Origin: Candidatus Avimicrobium faecavium
GTDB lineage: Bacteria > Bacillota > Clostridia > Oscillospirales > Ruminococcaceae
Length of the DNA stretch: 12,429 nt
Direction: 5' to 3'
Assembly (NCBI GenBank): GCA_904419105.1
Contig: CAJFQR010000039.1
Coordinates: 1 to 12,429, forward strand
The notes under the pieces: model-generated
Database searches by the model: none
Seen by the model: only the letters and a program-made list of their open reading frames with translations
What the model was told of the DNA's origin: nothing
Shown here: positions 7,197-12,429 of the stretch, one piece after another
How the letters are laid out: every line of letters starts with the position of its first letter
Numbering within the stretch: position 1 is the stretch's first letter
Made by a program: the position numbers and the translations under genes

Positions 7197-8530
7197 AGTC
7201 TCCTCCTGACTGCCGCAAAGAAGAACCCGTCGCCGCCGTCCTCAGGCAGCAGCGTGCGGAAATAGTCCCCCTCCGGCGTGATCGCTTCTGGTGTAAAGTC
7301 CTCCCGCTCCCGCAGGAGGCGGCCGATGACGGCCTCGTTCTCGTCCCGGTTCACTGTGCAGGTGGAGTAGACCAGCACCCCGCCGGGCTTTACATGGTCC
7401 GCCGCCGTGCGCAGGATGGCGTACTGGGCCTCCGGCAGCGCCCCGATGCCCTCCATCGCCCGGTATTTCAGCTCCGGCTTGCGCCGGATGATGCCCAGCC
7501 CCGAGCAGGGCACGTCGCACAGCACCCGGTCAAACAGCCCGAGCCCCGGGTCCTCTTTGGCGGCGTCCGCCACCCGGGTCCGGATGCAGGTAAGGCCCAG
7601 CCGCTTCGCCCCGGCCTCGATCAGCCCCACCCGGGCCGGGTAGAGGTCGCAGGCCACCAGCTCCCCGGTGTCCTCCATTCTCTCAGCCAGCGTGAAGGCC
7701 TTGCCCCCCGGGGCGGAGCAGGCGTCCAGCACCCGCATTCCCGGCTCTGCCCCGACGGCGGCGCAGCACAGCTGGCAGCTCAGGTCCTGCACATGCAGCT
7801 TCCCGGCCGCAAAGGCCGCATACCCGGTGATGTCCCCGCCGCCGGTCAGCTTCAGGCAGCCGTCCACCCCGGTCTCCTCCACCCGGGCCCCGGCGGCGGC
7901 CAGCTCCTCTGCCAGCGCCGCCGGCGTCGTGCGCAGCGTGTTCACCCGCAGGTACACCGGCGCCGGCTCCAGCGCCACCAGCAAAAACCTCCGTGCCGCC
8001 GCCTCGCCATACTGATCGGCCAGCAGCCGGCAGAGCGCCGCCGGGGCGGACGCCTCCACCTCGAGGCGCTCCACCCCCTCCAGCTCCTCGAGGTGCAGCG
8101 CCTTCCCGTCCCGCAGGAAGCTGCGCAGCACCCCGTTGACAAAGCCGGCGGCGCTCCCCTTGCCGAGCTTTCTGACCAGCGCCACGCTCTCGTTCACCGC
8201 CGCCCGTTCGGGCACCGAGCCCAGGTACAGCAGCTGGTACAGCCCCATCTCCAGTGCGGTGAGCACCTCCGGGTCAAGCTTTTCCGGCGGCTTTTTGGAG
8301 TAGCGGCGCAGGATGTGCCGCAGCGTCAGCTCCCGCTCCAGCACCCCGTAAAAGAGCGCCGAGGCAAAGGCCCGCTCCCGCCCGGCGGGCAGTGCGTCAA
8401 ACCGGCGCTCCGCCACCAGGTTGGAGTAGGCCCCGTCCCGGCCCACCTGTATCAGTGCCTCGGCCACCACCCGCCGGGGGTCCTTCCCGGCCCGGATGCC
8501 GGGGCTGTTTGTACGGCGGTCGTCTCTCAT
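7193..8530 (-). CDS. rsmB: 16S rRNA (cytosine-967 C5) methyltransferase RsmB
   Basis: SAM-dependent m5C methyltransferase acting on 16S rRNA C967 (E. coli numbering). The 445-residue length is normal. An N-terminal NusB-like RNA-binding domain covers about 15-155, with AAVNESVALVRK at 110-121 and FVNGVLR at 130-136. The Rossmann catalytic domain has SAM motif I DACSAPGGK 269-277, DVPCSGLG 339-346 with Cys342, and YSTCT 388-392 with the nucleophile Cys391. The C-terminus GDGFFFA is also typical. The start is ATG, with GAGG about 8-11 nt upstream. It lies downstream of an unusual 199-bp non-coding gap and is the first of the tightly overlapping genes that run to thiN. Confidence 0.95.
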   Translation of the reverse strand: MRDDRRTNSPGIRAGKDPRRVVAEALIQVGRDGAYSNLVAERRFDALPAGRERAFASALFYGVLERELTLRHILRRYSKKPPEKLDPEVLTALEMGLYQLLYLGSVPERAAVNESVALVRKLGKGSAAGFVNGVLRSFLRDGKALHLEELEGVERLEVEASAPAALCRLLADQYGEAAARRFLLVALEPAPVYLRVNTLRTTPAALAEELAAAGARVEETGVDGCLKLTGGGDITGYAAFAAGKLHVQDLSCQLCCAAVGAEPGMRVLDACSAPGGKAFTLAERMEDTGELVACDLYPARVGLIEAGAKRLGLTCIRTRVADAAKEDPGLGLFDRVLCDVPCSGLGIIRRKPELKYRAMEGIGALPEAQYAILRTAADHVKPGGVLVYSTCTVNRDENEAVIGRLLREREDFTPEAITPEGDYFRTLLPEDGGDGFFFAAVRRRL

Positions 8531-8729
8531 CGTCCCATCCTCTGTATAAACTCTACGATCTCAGGCGAAAAATCTCCGCCTTTTCCACAAACAAACCAGA
8601 ACTTCCCCCGATTTCTCTGTGCAAAACGGAGAAAGTTCCCGCTTTTTCCCCAGACCCTCTGGTTTTGTTGCAGTTTTCTGCAACAGAGCCCCGGTTTTGG
8701 CCGGTAGGGTGAAGGGGGGTTTTCCCGGC
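8531..8729 (-). other. 199-bp non-coding gap upstream of rsmB with nested inverted repeats
   Basis: No convincing gene lies here. GC is about 52% by hand count, visibly lower than the flanking genes. Hairpins seen are AGGCG/CGCCT (8563-8567 with 8577-8581), a 9-bp stem TTTCTCTGT/ACGGAGAAA with one wobble (8612-8620 with 8626-8634), and GTTGCAG/CTGCAAC with a 4-nt loop (8667-8673 with 8678-8684). Outer arms ACAAACCA (8591-8598) and TGGTTTTGT (8660-8668), and GAACTT/AAGTTC (8599-8604 with 8633-8638), enclose the central stem. None has a T-tract placed as in an intrinsic terminator. No clear promoter was found. It may be a structured rsmB leader or a degenerate interspersed repeat. Confidence 0.6.
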
Positions 8730-9425
8730 TCAGTCGTCCCGGTCCCACCTGCCGAACAGCAGCACCAGCCGCAGCAGCTGGGCCACAGCGGTGATCAGCG
8801 CCGCCACATAGGTCAGCGCGGCGGCGGTGAGCACGCTGCGGGCCCCGGCCACCTCGTCCCGGGTCAGATACCCCTCGCCGCCCAGCGTCCGCAGCGCCCG
8901 GTGGCTGGCGTCAAACTCCACCGGCAGCGTCACCAGCTGGAACACCACCATCAGCGAGAAGGCCAGGATCCCCAGCTCCACCAGCGGCTGGAAGGAAAAG
9001 ACCAGCCCCAGCAGGATCAGCGGGATGGACAGCCGGGAGCCGAGGTTGGTCACCGGGATGATGGCGTTGCGCAGCGTCAGCGGGACGTACTCCTCGGCGT
9101 GCTGGATGGCGTGCCCGACCTCGTGGGCGGCCACCCCGATGGCGGCGATGGAGCTGGATCCGTACACCGGGTCGGAGAGCCGCACCACATTGGCACGGGG
9201 GTCATAGTGGTCGGTCAGGTTGCCGCTCACCCGTTCGATGCGCACCTGCCGCAGCCCATTCTGGTCCAGGATGTCCCGGGCCACCTGGGCGGCGGTGGCG
9301 CCGCGGGAGCTGTACACCCGGCTGTACTGCCGGAAGGTGGACTGCACCCGCATCTGTGCAAACAGCGCGATCAGCATCGCCGGGATGATGAGCAGGATAT
9401 AATAGCGGTCGATATACCAGAACAT
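8730..9425 (-). CDS. YugP-type membrane zinc metallopeptidase
   Basis: Predicted integral membrane zinc protease of the YugP family (Pfam Zn_peptidase_2, as I recall it); substrates are unknown. The protein has 231 residues. The zinc site is HEVGH at 101-105, with Glu102 as the catalytic base, in the context AAHEVGHAIQHAE. VEFDAS at 169-174 is a likely place for the third metal ligand. Hydrophobic segments lie at about 8-24, 120-145, 147-167 and 196-222. The N-terminal soluble part carries a Tyr/Asp-rich segment (DHYDPRANVVRLSDPVY, 72-88) typical of the family. The start is ATG; the nearest ribosome site, AAAGGA, is about 12 nt upstream, a little far. The gene sits between fmt and rsmB, an arrangement I recall from other Clostridia, and is flanked by the two looser gaps of the cluster. 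Confidence 0.88.
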   Translation of the reverse strand: MFWYIDRYYILLIIPAMLIALFAQMRVQSTFRQYSRVYSSRGATAAQVARDILDQNGLRQVRIERVSGNLTDHYDPRANVVRLSDPVYGSSSIAAIGVAAHEVGHAIQHAEEYVPLTLRNAIIPVTNLGSRLSIPLILLGLVFSFQPLVELGILAFSLMVVFQLVTLPVEFDASHRALRTLGGEGYLTRDEVAGARSVLTAAALTYVAALITAVAQLLRLVLLFGRWDRDD

Positions 9426-9518
9426 AGTGGGTAAAATTCCTTTCTGCGGCCGGATCCGGCCGAAAATACGCCCCCCGCCGTCCCCGGCGGAAAGGCCCAG
9501 TTTTATCTTACCCCGAAA
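9426..9518 (-). other. fmt to metallopeptidase gap with two GC-rich hairpins
   Basis: A perfect 16-nt palindrome, CGGCCGGATCCGGCCG, lies at 9447-9462. A second stem, CCGCCG/CGGCGG with a 4-nt loop, lies at 9475-9490. On the minus strand neither is followed by a real T-run (only TATTTT after the second), so strong termination is unlikely. They may act as an attenuator, an RNA-stability element or an operator. A weak promoter-like pair was rejected because its spacer is too long. Confidence 0.5.
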
Positions 9519-10445
9519 TTATTGACCCTCTGTTAACGATCTGCCAACAAAGAGTTTCTTTCCCCGGAGGAACTCCTCGGCGCTCATGCGGCGGCTGCCC
9601 TCAAGCTGCACCTCGGTGAACCGCAGCGCCCCGTCGCCGCAGGCGACGACGAACCGTTCGGCGTCCAGCACGGTGCCCGGCTCGCCGGAGCCCTTCTCCA
9701 CCCGGGCGGCAAAGACCTTCAGCCGCTTGCCCGCAAAGTCGGTCACCGCCACCGGCCAGGGGTTCAGCCCCCGGATCAGGTTGTGCAGCTCCCCGGCGCT
9801 CCTTGTAAAGTCCAGCGCCGCCATCTTCTTATCCAGCATCGGGGCGTAGGTGGCCCGGCTCTCGTCCTGCTTCACCGGGGCGATGCGCCCGGCCTCGAGG
9901 GCGGCGGCGGTCTTGACCAGGCAGGCGGCCCCCATCGGCGCCAGCCGCTCAAACAGTTCGCCGGCGGTCTCCTCCGGGTCGATCGGGGTGCGCTGCACCA
10001 TCAGGATGTCGCCGGTGTCCAGCCCCTCCCCCATGACCATCGTGGTGATGCCGGTCTCGGTCTCGCCGTTGATCACCGCCCACTGGATCGGGGCGGCGCC
10101 CCGGTATTTGGGCAGCAGCGAGCCGTGTACGTTCACACAGCCCAGCCTGGGGATCTCCAGGATCTCCTTCGGCAGGATGCGCCCGTAGGCCACCACGGCG
10201 ATCAGGTCCGGGGCGAGCTCCCGCAGCCGGGCGGCCTCGGTGCCGTCCCGGAGCTTTGTCGGCTGGTACACCGGCAGCCCGTAACGCAGCGCCAGCTCCT
10301 TCACCGGCGGCGGGGTGAGCAGCTGCCGGCGGCCCACCGGCTTATCCGGCTGGGTGTACACCGCCGCGATCTCATGTCCGGCGTCCAGCAGCGCCTGCAG
10401 CGACGGCACCGCGAAATCCGGGGTGCCCATAAAGACAATCCTCAT
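9519..10445 (-). CDS. fmt: Methionyl-tRNA formyltransferase
   Basis: Transfers the formyl group from 10-formyl-tetrahydrofolate to Met-tRNA of the initiator type, giving fMet-tRNA. Counted from the ATG it has 308 residues, the usual length. The N-terminus MRIVFMGTPDFAVP is nearly canonical. The catalytic triad is visible as Asn105 and His107 in VNVHGSLLPKYRGAAPI and Asp143 in GLDTGD. The flexible loop region around 33-45 (PDKPVGRRQLLTP) is also typical. The C-terminal OB-fold part (about 205-308) binds tRNA. The ATG at 10443-10445 is preferred over an in-frame GTG one codon upstream, because it gives the canonical N-terminus. The ATG overlaps the def stop by 1 nt (TGATG), with GAGG about 10 nt upstream. 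Confidence 0.96.
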   Translation of the reverse strand: MRIVFMGTPDFAVPSLQALLDAGHEIAAVYTQPDKPVGRRQLLTPPPVKELALRYGLPVYQPTKLRDGTEAARLRELAPDLIAVVAYGRILPKEILEIPRLGCVNVHGSLLPKYRGAAPIQWAVINGETETGITTMVMGEGLDTGDILMVQRTPIDPEETAGELFERLAPMGAACLVKTAAALEAGRIAPVKQDESRATYAPMLDKKMAALDFTRSAGELHNLIRGLNPWPVAVTDFAGKRLKVFAARVEKGSGEPGTVLDAERFVVACGDGALRFTEVQLEGSRRMSAEEFLRGKKLFVGRSLTEGQ

Positions 10446-10906
10446 CACAGTTCATCCTCATCCAGCATCCGGCTGGCCAGCGACTTGAAGACGCGCCCGT
10501 CCAGATGGTCGATCTCGTGGCAGAAGGCCCGGGCCAGCAGCTCCCGTCCGGTCTTTCGGAAGGTGTTGCCGCGGCGGTCCTGGGCCTCGACCTCCACCTC
10601 CTCCGGCCGGTCGACGATGCCGTACTCCCCGGGGAAGGACAGGCAGCCCTCGCTGCCGCTCTGGAGCCCGGCGGTGCGCACAATCTTCGGGTTGATCAGC
10701 TCGATGATCCCCTCCCCGACGTCGATCACCACCACCCGGCGCAGCACCCCCACCTGGGGGGCCGCCAGGCCCACGCCGTTGGCGTCGTACATCGTCTCCG
10801 CCATATCGTCCAGCAGCTGGGCCAGCTTTTCATCAAATTTTTCCACCGGCCGGCAGACTTTATACAGGGCCGGATCGTCGTACTTTCGGATCTCTCGCAG
10901 TGCCAT
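10445..10906 (-). CDS. def: Peptide deformylase
   Basis: Metalloenzyme that removes the N-formyl group from nascent proteins. Counted from the internal ATG it has 153 residues. The three family motifs are present: GVGLAAPQVG 44-53, EGCLS with metal-binding Cys88, and HEIDH 130-134 with ligands His130 and His134 and catalytic Glu131. The EGCLS form and short length fit a type 1 deformylase. An ATG 27 nt further upstream (10931-10933) would add MNDRVRKKT. I chose the ATG at 10904-10906 because it gives the usual MALREIRKY start and has GAGGA 8-9 nt upstream, while the outer ATG has only a weak site. The gene overlaps fmt by 1 nt and lies behind its own predicted promoter. Confidence 0.95.
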   Translation of the reverse strand: MALREIRKYDDPALYKVCRPVEKFDEKLAQLLDDMAETMYDANGVGLAAPQVGVLRRVVVIDVGEGIIELINPKIVRTAGLQSGSEGCLSFPGEYGIVDRPEEVEVEAQDRRGNTFRKTGRELLARAFCHEIDHLDGRVFKSLASRMLDEDEL

Positions 10907-10921
10907 AGTTTTCTTCCTCAC
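10907..10921 (-). promoter_or_regulatory. Ribosome binding site deciding the def start
   Basis: On the minus strand GTGAGGAAGAAAACT precedes the ATG at 10906, placing GAGGA 8-9 nt from the start. This supports the 153-residue Def over the version starting 27 nt upstream. Confidence 0.6.
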
Positions 10922-10989
10922 TCTATCGTTCATTCCCGCCGTGCGGGTGGTCTCAGGTCCACAGCGCCGAAAAAAGGCCGCTCCCCTTT

Positions 10990-11018
10990 ATTGTACCACA
11001 GCCGGGCCGGGAGAAAAA
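10990..11018 (-). promoter_or_regulatory. Predicted sigma-A type extended -10 promoter for the def operon
   Basis: On the minus strand TGG-TACAAT gives an extended -10: hexamer at 10990-10995 with one mismatch to TATAAT, and TG two positions ahead at 10997-10998. At a 17-nt spacing the -35 position reads TTTTTC (11013-11018), a poor match to TTGACA, which extended -10 promoters tolerate. Initiation would fall near 10983, about 80 nt before the def ATG, inside the priA-def gap. The leader contains a small CCCGC/GCGGG hairpin (10935-10947). Confidence 0.55.
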
Positions 11019-11038
11019 GGGGGAACCTCCCAAATCCC

Positions 11039-12429
11039 TCAGTCGAAGCTCGGCACCACCGTGAGCCCGGACGGGCACTCCCGGTAGAACCGCCCCAGCG
11101 CCTCCCGCACCAGCCCCCGGAGGGCGGCGGTGTCCCGGCATTTGACGGTCAGCCGGTAGCGGAACTTCCCGGCGGCCTTGTAGAGCGGGTCCGGCGCCGG
11201 GCCGAGCAGCCGGATCGGCAGCTTCTGATAGGCCGGGTCCCCGGCGGCCGCCGCGGCGAACACCCTGGCGAAGGCCGCCGCCCCGTCCCGGGCCTCCTCC
11301 TCCTTTTTCGAGCTGAAGGAGACCACCAGCAGGTCGCAGAACGGCGGGTAGAGATTCACCTGCCGAAACAGGATCTCCTGCCGGTAAAAGGCCTCGTAGT
11401 CCTGGGCCGCCGCCAGGGCGAACACCGGGTTCTCCGGCTGCCAGGATTCGATGAAGGCCCGCCCCGGCAGCGAAAACCGCCCGCTGCGCCCGACCACCTG
11501 GGTCAGCAGCGCAAAGGTCCGCTCAAAGCTGCGGAAGTCCCCGGCGGCAAGCCCCTGGTCCGCCCCGAGCACCCCCACCAGCGTCACCCCCGGGAAGTTG
11601 AGCCCCTTGGAGACCATCTGGGTGCCCACCATGATGTCGTACTTCCCCGCCGCAAAGTCCCCGAAGCCGGTCTCATAGCTCTGCCGGGACAGGGTGGTGT
11701 CCAGGTCCATGCGCAGCACCCGGGCGTCCGGGAAGAGGGAGCGCACCGCCTCCTCCACCTTCTGGGTGCCCACCCCGCCAAACCGCACCAGCCCGGAGCC
11801 GCACCGGGGGCAGACGGCGGGCGGCGGCTGGGTATGCCCGCAGGTGTGGCACATCAGTAAGCCGTTCTGCCGGTGGTAGGTCAGCGCCACCGAGCAGTTC
11901 GGGCAGGTGATCACCTCGCCGCAGCTGGAGCACTTCACCACCGTGTGGTAGCCCCGGCGGTTGAGCAGCAGGATCGACTGTTCCCCCCGCTGCAGATTGT
12001 GGTAGAGTTCGGCGGCCAGCGTCTCGCTCAGCAGCCCCCCTTCGCCGACCCGCTCCACCGCCCCGAGGTCGACGATGGTCACCTGGGGCAGATGCCCGCC
12101 GTACCGCTCGGTCAGCCGGGCCAGGCCGCAGCGGCCCCGCTCGGCGGCGTAAAAGCTCTCCACCGACGGCGTCGCCGAACACAGCAGCAGCCGGGCGCCG
12201 TGCCAGCGGCAGCGCATCCGGGCCACCTGCCCGGTGGAAAACCGCGGCGACTGCTCCGACCGGTAGGTGTGCTCCTGCTCCTCGTCGATGACGATCAGCC
12301 CGAGATTCTCCACCGGGGCAAAGACGGCGCTGCGGGTGCCGATGACCACATCGGCCTCTCCGGCCCGGATGCGGCGCCATTCGTCGGTGCGCTGGCCCAT
12401 CGTCAGCGACGAGTGGAGCACCGCCGTCC
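11039..12429 (-). CDS. priA: Primosomal protein N' (replication restart helicase PriA), 5' truncated by the window edge
   Basis: DNA helicase of superfamily 2 that recognises stalled forks and D-loops and helps reload the replicative helicase. About 462 C-terminal codons are visible; the DNA-binding N-terminus and Walker A motif lie beyond the right edge. Counting from the codon at 12419-12421, motif II is DEEQ at 46-49 in LIVIDEEQEHTYRSE, where most PriA proteins have DEEH. Motif III is CSATPSVES 81-89. The zinc-binding insertion has eight cysteines in four pairs (164/167, 173/176, 191/194, 204/207). Motif V region GTQMVSKGLNFPGV is at 266-279 and motif VI QVVGRSGR at 308-315. The C-terminal domain ends SGLTVVPSFD. 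The gene ends in TGA 132 nt before the chosen def start. A weak GC stem with CCTTTTT (about 11015-11040) may end some transcripts. Confidence 0.96.
   Translation of the reverse strand, partial: TAVLHSSLTMGQRTDEWRRIRAGEADVVIGTRSAVFAPVENLGLIVIDEEQEHTYRSEQSPRFSTGQVARMRCRWHGARLLLCSATPSVESFYAAERGRCGLARLTERYGGHLPQVTIVDLGAVERVGEGGLLSETLAAELYHNLQRGEQSILLLNRRGYHTVVKCSSCGEVITCPNCSVALTYHRQNGLLMCHTCGHTQPPPAVCPRCGSGLVRFGGVGTQKVEEAVRSLFPDARVLRMDLDTTLSRQSYETGFGDFAAGKYDIMVGTQMVSKGLNFPGVTLVGVLGADQGLAAGDFRSFERTFALLTQVVGRSGRFSLPGRAFIESWQPENPVFALAAAQDYEAFYRQEILFRQVNLYPPFCDLLVVSFSSKKEEEARDGAAAFARVFAAAAAGDPAYQKLPIRLLGPAPDPLYKAAGKFRYRLTVKCRDTAALRGLVREALGRFYRECPSGLTVVPSFD

Noticed and set aside
8531..8548. TATACA as a -10 element just before rsmB
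   Set aside because: No acceptable -35 at 16-18 nt, and initiation would fall on the ribosome site.
7046..8707. 553-codon plus-strand open frame opposite rlmN and rsmB
   Set aside because: Antisense shadow of rsmB with low-complexity composition and no family signature.
8527..8748. 73-codon minus-strand open frame filling the gap before rsmB, GTG start, stop overlapping the rsmB ATG as ATGA
   Set aside because: Its third codon positions lack the strong GC bias of neighbouring genes, no good ribosome site was seen, and it overlaps the protease 3' end. The ATGA overlap is expected by chance one time in three. The nested inverted repeats explain the sequence better. A peptide hit or conserved frame in relatives would change this view.
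9505..9536. Promoter-like TTAACA and TAAGAT on the minus strand at the end of fmt
   Set aside because: The spacer is 20 nt, too long for a sigma-A promoter, and part of the match is fmt coding sequence.
11015..11040. Intrinsic terminator of priA (GGGAGG-TT-CCCCC followed by TTTTT)
   Set aside because: The stem is short and poorly matched, so it is mentioned only as a possibility in the priA entry.
10505..11860. 451-codon plus-strand open frame opposite def and priA
   Set aside because: Shadow of def and priA; it crosses the intergenic gap and has no recognisable domain.

Overview
The window is a GC-rich chromosomal segment with the genes and gene order of a Gram-positive Firmicute, most likely a high-GC Clostridia of the Oscillospiraceae/Ruminococcaceae type. 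This rests on the def-fmt-rsmB-rlmN-prpC-prkC-rsgA-thiN order known from Bacillus and Clostridia, on the PASTA-domain kinase, on purine-rich Shine-Dalgarno sites, and on strong GC bias at third codon positions. The genus cannot be fixed from the sequence alone. No tRNA, rRNA, insertion sequence, phage gene or CRISPR array was seen.

Layout. Positions 1-1571 (+) hold the 3' part of a class A penicillin-binding protein gene, covering the end of the glycosyltransferase domain, the full transpeptidase domain and an unusual Asp/Glu/Arg tail. Positions 1572-1691 are a convergent intergenic region with a strong bidirectional terminator and two further hairpins. From 1692 to the right edge everything is on the minus strand. 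In transcription order (right to left) the genes are priA (5' end beyond the window), def, fmt, a YugP-type membrane zinc metallopeptidase, rsmB, rlmN, prpC, prkC, rsgA and thiN. An extended -10 promoter lies between priA and def. The genes from rsmB to thiN are tightly packed, with 4-nt GTGA overlaps or gaps of 3-17 nt, so they look translationally coupled. The looser junctions are priA/def (132 bp), fmt/metallopeptidase (93 bp) and metallopeptidase/rsmB (199 bp).

How the genes fit together. Def and Fmt remove and add the N-formyl group at the two ends of translation initiation. RsmB, RlmN and RsgA modify or mature ribosomal RNA and the small subunit. PrpC and PrkC form the reversible Ser/Thr phosphorylation pair that senses cell-wall fragments. 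PriA restarts replication forks. ThiN makes thiamine pyrophosphate. This is a housekeeping cluster. Compared with the B. subtilis arrangement, rpe is missing between rsgA and thiN and a metallopeptidase gene sits between fmt and rsmB.

I did not find a clearly new biological system. The best unexplained signal is the 199-bp gap before rsmB. It has about 52% GC by hand count, nested inverted repeats and an imperfect direct repeat, and it does not look like coding DNA. Weaker points of interest are the charged PBP tail, the hairpin cluster at the convergent junction, the palindrome before the metallopeptidase gene, and the DEEQ helicase motif in PriA.
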